Assembly (NCBI GenBank): GCA_947588825.1
Contig: CANPZU010000005.1
Span: 1 to 64,000 of the forward strand
Reading direction: 5' to 3'
Length of the DNA: 64,000 nucleotides
DNA from: an uncultured Clostridia bacterium
GTDB lineage: Bacteria > Bacillota > Clostridia > Oscillospirales > CAG-272
The notes beneath the pieces were generated by a model, which did no database searches, was not told the DNA's origin, and was given only the letters and a program-made list of their open reading frames with translations. Position numbers and translations under genes: made by a program. This document shows, piece after piece, positions 1 to 7,096 of the stretch. Each line of letters opens with the position of its first letter. Position 1 is the first letter of the stretch.

Positions 1-71
1 TTTTACAAAGGCAAGGCTATCTCGTGACGCCCAGCGCCACGTAGATTATACCGCATCTCCTCTGATTTGAA

Positions 72-100
72 AAGCCCTATCTCTTGAGGGCTTGATTTTG
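72..100. terminator. Hairpin beyond the left integrase
   Basis: A 7-bp stem (AAGCCCT at 72-78, AGGGCTT at 87-93) with an 8-base loop lies past the stop codon of the integrase. On the minus strand the stem is followed by TTTTC, and on the plus strand by GATTTT, so it could end transcription from either side. The remainder of the first 154 bases holds no open frame or RNA that I can support. No attachment site is recognisable without a host sequence to compare. Confidence 0.45.
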
Positions 101-154
101 TGCGCCCTTTTTCGGGATAGTACTCAAATTGCATTGTTTCAACCTTGTTCTCCT

Positions 155-1180
155 TTACAAATCTGATAGCTCTGCAGGTTTCTGTCCGATGATCTCTCCG
201 TCAGAGAACCACTTTCCGATTTCCTCCTCATCGTCGATATCTTTATAGATGCCTACCATCTCCAGACTTTCCCATCCGATGATCGTCTTGATAACGGAAT
301 CGGGCAGATTGGCCTTTGCCAGCGAAGTTGTGAAAAAGTGCCGCAGACTGTGCCAGTACACAGGGATACCTAGGATGTTGGAGAATGTTTCCGCCCAGCT
401 GTTGAGCGTGGAAATCGGTACGGGCTGAGACGGATCGTCCTTGTCAGGGAACAGCCAATCGCTGTCAATTCCCATCTCCGCACGTTTTCTGAGCCACTGT
501 TCAAGATACGGTTTAAACGGTTTTGCCAACACGTAACATGTCAGCATTTTCCCGTTGACGCCCTTCCCCTTTGTCCTGATTTTCTCAGGCGTTTTGTAAA
601 AGGTACCGTAAATGATGTTATCATCGGTGAAATACGAAACCTTGAACCGCGTCAGCTCGGATTTTCGCCGCCCGGAGTACCGTGCCAAAGCAAAGCAACA
701 GGCTTTTTCATACTGTCCGTGCTCCGTCAGATAGTCCAGCAGCTTGTCTGCCTGTTCATCGGTCAGCACTGTTTTCTCTCTGGTCGGCTCATTGACGGGA
801 TTCTCGATCTTGCGGATAATGGAGCGGAAATTTGGCAGTTCGTCGTCCATGATCGCCTCGATGTAGTTACTGAGAGAGGAGAGCGTGCTTTTCAGTCTGC
901 GAACGCGGGCAGGAGAATTTTCGTTGTTCCGCAGCAGCCAATTTTGATATGACACAATATCGCGTTTGCTGATATCCGGAAAATATTTATTGTCTGCATT
1001 TTGCAGAGCCCAGACAAAGAAGATATACAGATCGCTCGTATATGCCTTGACCGTGGTTTCCGCCTTTCCGACGCTTCGCAGATAGTCCAGGAAATCATTC
1101 ATCAGCCGGAGGTTTTTGGGATTGATCTGCGCGATCAGTTCAGGAGTACAGATCCGGTTTTGCTTGGTTTTTCGTCCCAT
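155..1180 (-). CDS. int: Tyrosine recombinase / integrase
   Basis: Site-specific recombinase of the phage integrase family (341 residues), cutting and rejoining DNA through a tyrosine intermediate. Residues about 25-115 form a core-binding (SAM-like) domain. The catalytic domain follows with the first Arg in GRRKSEL (R172), a Lys in TKGKG (near 205), the H-x-x-R box in YWHSLRH (H277, R280), Trp303 in the second histidine position and nucleophile Tyr312. All key positions are present, so the enzyme should be active. ATG start with GAAGGTGA just upstream. It lies beyond the terminator that closes the late operon, so it is probably transcribed separately. It is one of two unrelated recombinases in the window. 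Confidence 0.93.
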   Translation of the reverse strand: MGRKTKQNRICTPELIAQINPKNLRLMNDFLDYLRSVGKAETTVKAYTSDLYIFFVWALQNADNKYFPDISKRDIVSYQNWLLRNNENSPARVRRLKSTLSSLSNYIEAIMDDELPNFRSIIRKIENPVNEPTREKTVLTDEQADKLLDYLTEHGQYEKACCFALARYSGRRKSELTRFKVSYFTDDNIIYGTFYKTPEKIRTKGKGVNGKMLTCYVLAKPFKPYLEQWLRKRAEMGIDSDWLFPDKDDPSQPVPISTLNSWAETFSNILGIPVYWHSLRHFFTTSLAKANLPDSVIKTIIGWESLEMVGIYKDIDDEEEIGKWFSDGEIIGQKPAELSDL

Positions 1181-1207
1181 ATGTTCACCTTCTTTTCAAT
1201 ATAACAA

Positions 1208-1235
1208 AAGAGCTGCACTTTTCAGTGCAGCTCTT
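1208..1235. terminator. Strong intrinsic terminator ending the late operon
   Basis: A perfect 12-bp stem (AAGAGCTGCACT / AGTGCAGCTCTT) with a TTTC loop. On the minus strand it is followed by TTGTTAT, a good intrinsic terminator. The last codons and stop of the membrane-protein gene lie inside the stem. It separates the late operon from the integrase. Confidence 0.8.
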
Positions 1236-1713
1236 GAAAACAGTTAGCAGATCCGTGTTTTGTTCTGAAATAATAGTGCGGCCTCTCTCCGCCCTCGACC
1301 GCGTACCGCATCCAGTCCAGCAGAACGATTCCCACCAGAGAAAGGATAAGCCACAGGAGGGTAAACTGAGGACAGATTTGCCCCATCAGATTTCCCGGCA
1401 GTTTGGAATAATCCCATACTCCCAGACCCAGCCACACATTCAGAATGAGTCCTGTCACAAACTCCATCATCGTAATGGCGGCGGTACAGATACACACTTG
1501 CCATTGAAGCGGCATCTCCCATGGAAGCTCTGCGCCGAAACGCTCCAATGGAATCGCCAAAATAATAGCCAGTGCAAACATTGTCCAACTGATCGACTCC
1601 GGCCTTCCCTGCATCGTTTTCCAGATAACCTCACAGAAAAAGTATACGCCGCCGACCCAGAACCAGAGCAGCATAGAGAGGACCCACTTCCCTGCTTTGC
1701 TCCGGTATGTCAT
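1222..1713 (-). CDS. CmpB-like membrane protein (PF06541 type)
   Basis: Integral membrane protein, 163 residues from the preferred start, with about four hydrophobic segments (WVLSMLLWFWVGGVYFF; MFALAIILAI; ICTAAITMMEFVTGLIL; TLLWLILSLVGIVLL). The conserved stretch WDYSKLPGNLMGQICPQFTLLW is typical of the family named 'putative ABC transporter type IV, CmpB', which is often seen in Firmicute phages. No ABC ATPase is nearby, so transport is unlikely. Position after the tail genes suggests a membrane or lysis-associated role, but that is inference. I chose the ATG that overlaps the upstream stop codon (ATGA), with GGCGAGG before it. An in-frame ATG five codons upstream has a Shine-Dalgarno that is too close. 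Confidence 0.75.
   Translation of the reverse strand: MTYRSKAGKWVLSMLLWFWVGGVYFFCEVIWKTMQGRPESISWTMFALAIILAIPLERFGAELPWEMPLQWQVCICTAAITMMEFVTGLILNVWLGLGVWDYSKLPGNLMGQICPQFTLLWLILSLVGIVLLDWMRYAVEGGERPHYYFRTKHGSANCFQELH
1242..1280 (+). promoter_or_regulatory. Phage promoter-like element, antisense copy
   Basis: Matches the fixed-spacing element found in the 60-64 kb early region: AGTTAGCAGA, 12 bases, then TCTGAAATAATAGTGCG. The spacing is identical to the other copies. It points rightward inside the 3' end of a minus-strand membrane-protein gene, so any transcript would be antisense to the end of the late operon. Because it overlaps coding sequence the match could be chance. Confidence 0.35.
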
Positions 1714-1886
1714 ATATCCTCGCCCCATTCTCCGGCTAGTTTACTGAGCCTGTTTCTCTCGCGCAGAGCTTCTTCCTCCTTAACCTCAGCGCCAAACGTT
1801 TCCAGCATATAGGCTTGTGCTTTGATGATTTCTGCCTGACGGATACAGATATCCGTTAACTCTGCGATCAGCTCAGTAGAACTCAT
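1710..1886 (-). CDS. Small hypothetical protein (58 aa)
   Basis: An open frame of 58 residues beginning MSSTELIAEL and ending GEWGEDI. It is charged and predicted helical, with no membrane segment. It is coupled on both sides by ATGA overlaps: its start overlaps the stop of the DUF4376-type gene and its stop overlaps the start of the membrane-protein gene, which strongly supports translation. No family is recognised. Its place just before a small membrane protein makes a helper role for that protein possible. Confidence 0.7.
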   Translation of the reverse strand: MSSTELIAELTDICIRQAEIIKAQAYMLETFGAEVKEEEALRERNRLSKLAGEWGEDI

Positions 1887-2467
1887 ACGGCACCTTCCAA
1901 TTTCTTCATAATGGCGTTCATTTGCTCCTGAGCAACCGCAAGTTTTTTGTTCAGCTCGGTTGCATACGGTTCCGGAAGCTGCATTCCGTACTGAACGGCG
2001 GCAATCTGATCGGCGCTGTCCAGCGCGTTCACATAGGCTTTGAGGGCATTGTGATACGCCGTCTGCGTCGTGATAAGAGTCTGAGCCGCAATGTAGATTT
2101 GCGCGATTTCCTTTGCGGAGTAAACAAGGCAGGTACCGTCGTCCGCCTGATAGGGAAACTCGGTGCCGCCCAGCTCAACGACCCGGAACAGGTTGTTGAT
2201 ATTGCTCTGATCCTCCAGAGCAAGGTTAAAGTGGTCGCTGCGCCCCTGGATATCCACGTCGATACCGGACACGATGGTCATATTGCAAGCCTTGGAGATT
2301 TCCATGATCTTGGCAGACCGGACCGTTTCCAGAGCGTTGCCCGTTCCGATGATACTGACCGCCTCTTCAATGGTGATCCAGCCCTTGGTGACCGCGTTTA
2401 GGACACCGGACTCCGTAATCATCTCGTTCTGATAGAGGCGGGCCACATTCTCTTGATTCATCTTCAT
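1883..2467 (-). CDS. XkdX/DUF4376-like tail-associated protein
   Basis: 194 residues. The N-terminal about 40 residues (VARLYQNEMITESGVLNAV, then KGWITIEEAVSIIG) resemble XkdX-type phage tail peptides. The C-terminal half resembles DUF4376, found in tail-fibre or fibre-assembly proteins: it binds no known cofactor and is rich in Ala, Gln and Tyr (SAKEIAQIYIAAQTLITTQT). The start could be either of two ATGs two codons apart. The stop overlaps the next ATG, so translation is coupled. It follows the DGR in the tail region and is probably virion-associated or a fibre chaperone. Confidence 0.6.
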   Translation of the reverse strand: MKMNQENVARLYQNEMITESGVLNAVTKGWITIEEAVSIIGTGNALETVRSAKIMEISKACNMTIVSGIDVDIQGRSDHFNLALEDQSNINNLFRVVELGGTEFPYQADDGTCLVYSAKEIAQIYIAAQTLITTQTAYHNALKAYVNALDSADQIAAVQYGMQLPEPYATELNKKLAVAQEQMNAIMKKLEGAV

Positions 2468-2471
2468 AGTC

Positions 2472-2756
2472 TTACTCCTCCAGCATAGACGCCATCAGGA
2501 CGTCCAGATTTTCCTTGATCGGCTTTGTCCTGTCAATGATACGGTTGTGCCGGTCAATAATATACCAGTCGTAGCAGTTCCCCTCTGCGTCCTCGGAAGA
2601 TTTCATTCTCCGAAGGACACGGAAACTGTCGGTAATAACACAATCTGGGTACTCCCGAACGACTTCACATGAATTGCTGAGATTGGTGTGATGGTCGCCT
2701 TTGGTTTTCAGCAGCTCCTCATCAGTCACGCTGTGCGTTCCAAACACATATTCCAA
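2472..2756 (-). CDS. Hypothetical protein overlapping the RT gene
   Basis: 94 residues, beginning at a TTG codon with AAAGGAG eight bases upstream. The first 31 bases overlap the 3' end of the reverse transcriptase gene, so the two are probably co-translated. The sequence is polar with no recognised domain (MEYVFGTHSVTDEELL; NCYDWYIIDRHNRIIDRTK). It does not look like the four-helix Avd accessory protein usual in DGRs: it is shorter and mixed alpha/beta in character. It may be a tail-region protein or a divergent DGR accessory. I cannot decide from sequence. Confidence 0.6.
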   Translation of the reverse strand: MEYVFGTHSVTDEELLKTKGDHHTNLSNSCEVVREYPDCVITDSFRVLRRMKSSEDAEGNCYDWYIIDRHNRIIDRTKPIKENLDVLMASMLEE

Positions 2757-3844
2757 GTTAATCGCTCCTTTCTTGATACTATCCGCACGATATCCTTTAA
2801 TTCGCGCTGTACCTTTCCACGATAGATGCGTTTATAAATATTGGTGCGGTTGCAATGTGATAATTCGCCGAACCTGGATAATAGGCCCGTTGCCAAATGT
2901 ATTGAGATCTTTCTATGTTTACGTGTTTTCTTATAGTAGAGCTTCAGTTTTCGCTTCAGCCTCAGCAGATTTCGCTTCCGCAACAGAGTAAAACCATGTC
3001 CGTATCGGTAACCGAGCGCGGACGGCATCCTGTCCGTAGTATTGAATATTTGCCAGTTATCCTTGATTTTCAGCTCGATTCCGGCCAGCCACTTCCGGAT
3101 AACTTTAACCAGCTTTTGCAGCTTGCGTTTGTTGCTGCTGAAAATCGTAAAGTTATCCATGTAGCGCAGATAGTGATTGACGCCATTCTTTCCCTCGCGG
3201 ATCAGATGGTCCAGCGGTTGCAGGATAGTATTTGCAAACCATTGGGAACAGTAGATACCGATGAGCACGCCATATTGCAGTACGGACTCAATCAGCTTCA
3301 TGACCCTGTGATCCTTGATGAGGCATTTCATTCTTTGGATCACATACTTCGGATCGATGCTGTCATAGAAGTGGTGGATATCCATCTCCAGGCAGTATTT
3401 CGTTCCTTTTCTGTCTTCCTTCATCCACCTTTTGATGGCTTTCACGCCATAGTGGATACCTCTTTTCCGGATACTGCCACAGCAGAACTTGTCCATTCCA
3501 CGCATCATCACCGGCTGCAAAACCTGGATCAGAGCATGGTGAACGTACTGACTGGGCCAAAGCTTCGGCTCATTGATATCACGCCACTTACCTGCCGATT
3601 TGTCCCACCGGTGCTTTTTCTTTGGTTGTTCGAGGGTCTGCTTTCCGTCGATCAGATCGTTGATGATTTTTCTCAGATCTTTGACCCGTTGCGGAATATC
3701 CCGCTCCACCCAGAGAACAGTCCGGTTTGGCTGATGGTGCGGATACCAGCGGTGCGTATAATTGACCTCGAACAGAGCAAGCGTTAGATTCTCGTCCGAG
3801 ACCAGTTTTTCGTGTAAGTGATTGACTCGTTTCAAATGGGACAT
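2726..3844 (-). CDS. DGR reverse transcriptase
   Basis: Copies the template-repeat RNA into adenine-mutated cDNA that replaces the variable repeat of the fibre gene. Up to 372 residues. Visible motifs: palm aspartate in EMDIHHFYDSID (D155), the DGR-specific motif 4 LIGIYCSQ (residues 194-201, where retron and intron enzymes have QGxxxSP), the active-site box RYMDN (D230) and a later LGYR. The last acid of the usual YxDD is Asn here. The basic C-terminal 90 residues probably bind RNA. AAGGAGG abuts the first ATG with no spacing, so the in-frame TTG three codons later (3835, nine bases from the Shine-Dalgarno) may be the true start. It lies directly downstream of the TR, as in other DGRs. Confidence 0.93.
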   Translation of the reverse strand: MSHLKRVNHLHEKLVSDENLTLALFEVNYTHRWYPHHQPNRTVLWVERDIPQRVKDLRKIINDLIDGKQTLEQPKKKHRWDKSAGKWRDINEPKLWPSQYVHHALIQVLQPVMMRGMDKFCCGSIRKRGIHYGVKAIKRWMKEDRKGTKYCLEMDIHHFYDSIDPKYVIQRMKCLIKDHRVMKLIESVLQYGVLIGIYCSQWFANTILQPLDHLIREGKNGVNHYLRYMDNFTIFSSNKRKLQKLVKVIRKWLAGIELKIKDNWQIFNTTDRMPSALGYRYGHGFTLLRKRNLLRLKRKLKLYYKKTRKHRKISIHLATGLLSRFGELSHCNRTNIYKRIYRGKVQRELKDIVRIVSRKERLTWNMCLERTA

Positions 3845-4133
3845 CCTCCTTGTAGCATCATGGTGTTTCCAGCGTTCGATGCAAAAACAGAACGTGAGTC
3901 TTGTTTTTCAACGCGATCCGTCGTCACAAGGATTCACACATTGTGTTCCGCCCGAATGTACTAAACCATGTCCCATCAGCTTATCTTCACCAAGGGGTGC
4001 GCGGTCGCCCATGCCGAATATGCAAACCGTTGACAGAGACAGTTTGCACAGTGCCCAATTACTCAGACACTGTAGAAAGGGATAAAACCCTGACTACCGA
4101 ATAGTTAGCTAGACTATAATAAGGATGATATAA
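3845..4133 (-). ncRNA. DGR RNA segment between TR and RT
   Basis: About 290 gene-free bases between the template repeat and the reverse transcriptase gene, on the same inferred transcript. In studied DGRs the RNA flanking the TR is needed for primer formation and RT binding. Short inverted segments are visible but I cannot assign a structure. No Avd-like frame is present here. Confidence 0.5.
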
Positions 4134-4277
4134 GGAGGCGACAGCCGATGTTGCCGTTCGAGTTGCTAACGCTGTTGTAGTTAACGTAGAACAAGCCGTG
4201 GTTCAAGTTCTGGTTATAGTTGCCACCGCAGTGCAGACACGGGTTGCTCCCGTTGAAGTTCCAGTTATCCGGGATGG
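4134..4277 (-). repeat. DGR template repeat (TR)
   Basis: A 144-base imperfect copy of the 3' end of the fibre gene, 466 bases away. 128 positions match. Of the 16 mismatches 15 are at adenines of the TR (coding sense) and one is C in TR versus T in VR (position 4200). The adenines sit mainly in AAC/AAT codons, the usual DGR design that allows many replacements but no stop codons. The final 23 bases (4134-4156 on plus) are invariant, like the IMH end of other DGRs. The frame through it is not a separate gene. Confidence 0.95.
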
Positions 4278-4413
4278 CACAGAAAAATGAACCCACCGAC
4301 TGCTGCACAGGCGGCCCCGTGAACGTTTGCTTGACCGATCCCTCCCCTTTATGGAATTGCCGTTTATTCTCGATAGTACGTACAAGTGAAGAATATTTTC
4401 AGCTTTCAGTCGT

Positions 4414-4442
4414 ACTATAGCAGAAAATATTCTACCTGTCAA
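4414..4442 (-). promoter_or_regulatory. Sigma-70 promoter for the TR-RT transcript
   Basis: Consensus -35 TTGACA (4437-4442), a 17-base spacer and -10 TATAGT (4414-4419) on the minus strand, about 140 bases upstream of the TR. It would make one RNA covering TR and RT independently of the late operon. This is the best sigma-70 match in the left half of the window, so the DGR is probably expressed from host polymerase, also in a prophage. Confidence 0.8.
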
Positions 4443-4495
4443 GATATTTCTTGAATATTTTTCAACTCTTGGTAAAACGAGAGTTTTATCAAGCC

Positions 4496-4534
4496 GGTTA
4501 GCAAGGGATCAGTCCGTTCTGTAATAATCAGTAT
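4496..4534 (+). promoter_or_regulatory. Phage promoter-like element pointing at the VR
   Basis: GGTTAGCAAG, 12 bases, TCTGTAATAATCAGTAT: the same element and spacing as those in front of the 61-64 kb early genes. It points rightward, antisense to the fibre gene, starting transcription just before the VR-side hairpins. No plus-strand gene follows. Confidence 0.55.
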
Positions 4535-4550
4535 ATCGATATCGTGAGTC

Positions 4551-4576
4551 CTGGGGAGGGTTGCGACCCTCCCCAG
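4551..4576. other. Perfect hairpin next to the VR
   Basis: CTGGGGAGGG (4551-4560), six-base loop, CCCTCCCCAG (4567-4576): a perfect 10-bp inverted repeat 23 bases downstream (coding sense) of the VR end and just past the fibre stop codon. DGRs such as that of phage BPP-1 need a hairpin or cruciform immediately downstream of the VR for retrohoming, so this is the likely counterpart. There is no U-tract after it on the minus strand, so it is less likely a plain terminator. Confidence 0.65.
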
Positions 4577-4577
4577 A

Positions 4578-4599
4578 CCCCTCCGTTAGGGGAGTTTTT
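4578..4599 (+). terminator. Short plus-strand terminator-like hairpin
   Basis: CCCCT (4578-4582), loop CCGTT, AGGGG (4588-4592), then AG and five T. It could stop a rightward transcript from the element at 4496 before it enters the VR, giving an RNA of roughly 50-60 bases. The stem is short. Confidence 0.4.
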
Positions 4600-6610
4600 G
4601 GAGGCGACAGCCGATGTTGCCGCTCGAGTAGCTAACGCCGTCGTAGTCAACGTAGAACAAGCCGTAGTCCAAGCCCTGGTAATAGCTGCCACCGCAGCGC
4701 AGACACGGGTAGCTCCCGCTGAAGTCCCAGTCATCCGGGATGGAAGTGCTGGTAGAACCGGAAGCTTCCGTAGGATAAATACACCATTCATAATTCTCGG
4801 TCGTACAAACATCAAGTGCGGAAGGATATCCGCTAGACGGTTTTCCGATAAGAGTTCCTCCGGTTGTATCCGAAAACTTCGTAGGATCGAGAATCACATT
4901 CAAACCGGAGCTGGTGTAGTAGCAGCCGTCCATCCAGTCATAGACGTTATCCCACAGGCCGACGATATTCCGGTACTTCACACCGACGCCGTAAGTCTCT
5001 CTGCTGGAGAGATTCGTCCCCGTATGATAGTCAAAAGCGTTGGTGCTCTGCGCTTGCTTGCTGCTGTTGTTGCCGCAGCCGTAACCAATCGTAATTTGGC
5101 TATTCCAATCTGCAAACTCGACGATGTAGAGCATCTGAATCGTCACCCGCATGGCATAGTCAAACTGATAGATACCCTCGCCAAGAGCCTGAATATTGGT
5201 GCGGGCCGTACTCCTCGTAATGTCTGCCTTTGGAGTGCCATCGCCAGACTTATAGTCGCTGACGCAGTGGTACTGACCGACATACACCACATCGCGTTCA
5301 CCCTTACCGTCGCCACGGTCCATAAAGGCGGGCGCGGGCTTGAATCCCTCGGACTCGGCATCCGCGATCTGGAGCTTCAGCTTCTTTCCGTCCTTGGTCC
5401 ACTTGTACCAGAACTTGGGAATTTTTACCAGCTTACCCGCAGCGGGATCATCCTCCACAGTCATACCGGACCAGGGAAGCAGCTCGTCAAACAGGCTGGA
5501 GCCACCGCTTCCGCCCAGAGCGGGAGTAGGATCTTCAAAATCGACCGCAGCATCCGTTCTGGTCATCTTGGTCTGAGAAGTGCCGTCCCATTCAGCGCCG
5601 TAGATCGTCACATACTTGACCTTCACATTGACGGTCTTGTCAGTGGCGGCCAGATAGTCGGCTCCCTCAGCCACATGGATGGTAAGTACCGCATCGCCGG
5701 GAACCTGTCCGGTCACGGTGATCTTGTTATCCTGCACCTGGATCTGAGCGGTTTCCGTAGGAAGGATATCAGCGGTGATAACACCGTCGCCGGGTCTGGT
5801 CACGGTGATGGTCTGTACGTTTTCCTTCATGGTCAGCGTCAGGGACTCGTGATCCACGGAGATTGTGCATGGAAGCTTGTTGGGCGTTCCGGTGATCTGG
5901 TTAGCCTCGTTGCTGTTCACAACGTCATCAGTCGTCACGGGGAAGAACTTCACATAGTAGAGTGTTCCGTTTTTCAGGCCGGTAGCAGTCAGCGGATTGG
6001 TGGTATGCTGATTCCGTGTCATAACCGTTTCACTAAAAGCTACATTGTCACTGGGGCTGGTAGCATAGCTTCCCTCTTTCACGGTGACGACAGTCTTCCC
6101 CCAAGTCGCCAGAGTCATGCCGTCGTCCTGGACAGTCTCGTCGGGATCGGTCCACTTCAAATTCAGCTTTCCGTTACCGGCGGCTTCCGCGCTCATACCG
6201 GACACATTACCGACGGGGATAGCCTTGGGAGCAGCCGTAAATGCATCTTTCTCGTCATCCGTATAAGTGCCTGTAGTGGTATACGGGAAGAATTTATAGT
6301 AATAAGTGGTACCGTCGTTCAGCCCGGTATCACAGAAATAGGAGTTCTTATACTGATCCCGCACCTTACTGTCCACCACCTGGGTGCCGTCTCTGCGGTT
6401 GGTGGGGGCAGAACCTGCCTTACGCACCAGGAGAGTGCCGCCCCACGTTGCCAGAGGCACTTCGGAAACAATAATATCGCTCGGATCAGTCCACTTGATA
6501 TATACTTTATTGTGCGCGGAGAGCGTCTTGATGTCGCTCACGGCAGACAGTGCAACACCGCCGCCACCGCTTCCGCCGGCACCGCCGGGGAAATTACCGA
6601 TAATAGGCAT
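4586..6610 (-). CDS. DGR-diversified receptor-binding tail protein
   Basis: 674 residues. The N-terminus is Gly-rich (GGAGGSGGGG). Then come two fibronectin-III-like repeats (about 24-127 and 130-235, with matching TTYYYKFFP and TLYYVKFFP strands), a bacterial Ig-like domain (about 240-325) and a large C-terminal domain of the formylglycine/C-type-lectin-like fold used by DGR target proteins (FWYKWT, YQFDYAMRVTIQMLYIVEFA, NVYDWMDG, final GCRL). The last about 48 residues are encoded by the VR. It is probably the exposed tip of the tail that touches the host receptor. ATG with AAGGAGG upstream. Confidence 0.9.
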   Translation of the reverse strand: MPIIGNFPGGAGGSGGGGVALSAVSDIKTLSAHNKVYIKWTDPSDIIVSEVPLATWGGTLLVRKAGSAPTNRRDGTQVVDSKVRDQYKNSYFCDTGLNDGTTYYYKFFPYTTTGTYTDDEKDAFTAAPKAIPVGNVSGMSAEAAGNGKLNLKWTDPDETVQDDGMTLATWGKTVVTVKEGSYATSPSDNVAFSETVMTRNQHTTNPLTATGLKNGTLYYVKFFPVTTDDVVNSNEANQITGTPNKLPCTISVDHESLTLTMKENVQTITVTRPGDGVITADILPTETAQIQVQDNKITVTGQVPGDAVLTIHVAEGADYLAATDKTVNVKVKYVTIYGAEWDGTSQTKMTRTDAAVDFEDPTPALGGSGGSSLFDELLPWSGMTVEDDPAAGKLVKIPKFWYKWTKDGKKLKLQIADAESEGFKPAPAFMDRGDGKGERDVVYVGQYHCVSDYKSGDGTPKADITRSTARTNIQALGEGIYQFDYAMRVTIQMLYIVEFADWNSQITIGYGCGNNSSKQAQSTNAFDYHTGTNLSSRETYGVGVKYRNIVGLWDNVYDWMDGCYYTSSGLNVILDPTKFSDTTGGTLIGKPSSGYPSALDVCTTENYEWCIYPTEASGSTSTSIPDDWDFSGSYPCLRCGGSYYQGLDYGLFYVDYDGVSYSSGNIGCRLQKLP
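4600..4743 (-). repeat. DGR variable repeat (VR)
   Basis: The 3' end of the fibre gene, ending 12 bases before its stop codon. Compared with the TR, 15 codons differ: Asn in the template becomes Asp, Ser, Tyr or Gly, His becomes Arg or Tyr, and Ser becomes Gly. The changed residues are scattered among invariant ones (PCLxCGG, GLFYV, GNIGCRL), as expected for exposed positions on a C-type-lectin-like scaffold. Confidence 0.95.
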
Positions 6611-6677
6611 AGGTTACCTCCTTGATACTTCTTGCAAATCACAAACAGTGAGTTTTAAATTGAAATTTTTTGCTAAA

Positions 6678-7082
6678 TCAATCCAAAAGGATAATAGTAA
6701 CAGGGATATCGCAGTACGGCAGATCTCCGTCCAGGGCGATGGTAAGAGTCCCCTCCCCCTGTCCAATAACATAGAGCCCCGCCATGCGGACAGCCTCCAG
6801 CGCCTCAGAGGAGATGGTATGGCTGATTCCGATAACGCCGTTCTGCTCTGCGGTCAGTCCTTCCACACTGAGCGTTTGCGTCATAATGACACCTTGATTC
6901 TCCCATTGCTCATGGTCAAGCTTTGTCTCGATGACATTGCTGTGCTCCGCCTTTTCAGAGAGAGCCGTATCGATCTTGACCATGTTGGAGTTATCCGGAC
7001 CGTTCATATTTTCGCGCCACTCCTGGAATTTTTCAGAACTGTCATCCGTCAAATAGAGGTGATAGTTTGCAGTCTCACTCAT
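6678..7082 (-). CDS. Small tail-fibre-region protein, paralogue A
   Basis: 134 residues. The N-terminal part (NYHLYLTDDSSEKFQEWRENMN, about 1-60) is a short attachment-type segment. The C-terminal about 70 residues (VEGLTAEQNGVIGISHTIS to CDIPVTIILLD) match the C-terminus of the next gene upstream, so the two arose by domain duplication. Probably a trimeric fibre or decoration component. GGAGGG Shine-Dalgarno, ATG start. Confidence 0.6.
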   Translation of the reverse strand: MSETANYHLYLTDDSSEKFQEWRENMNGPDNSNMVKIDTALSEKAEHSNVIETKLDHEQWENQGVIMTQTLSVEGLTAEQNGVIGISHTISSEALEAVRMAGLYVIGQGEGTLTIALDGDLPYCDIPVTIILLD

Positions 7083-7096
7083 AACCTAACCCTCCA

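Noticed and set aside
2472..2756. Avd-type DGR accessory protein
   Set aside because: Too short and not helical-bundle-like; kept only as a hypothetical protein.
4114..4308. Open frame through the template repeat
   Set aside because: It exists because the TR copies coding sequence. No ribosome site, and its Asn-rich codons are the DGR template design.
4544..6625. 693-codon plus-strand frame opposite the fibre gene
   Set aside because: Antisense shadow: no domain, no ribosome site, and the minus-strand protein has clear domains.
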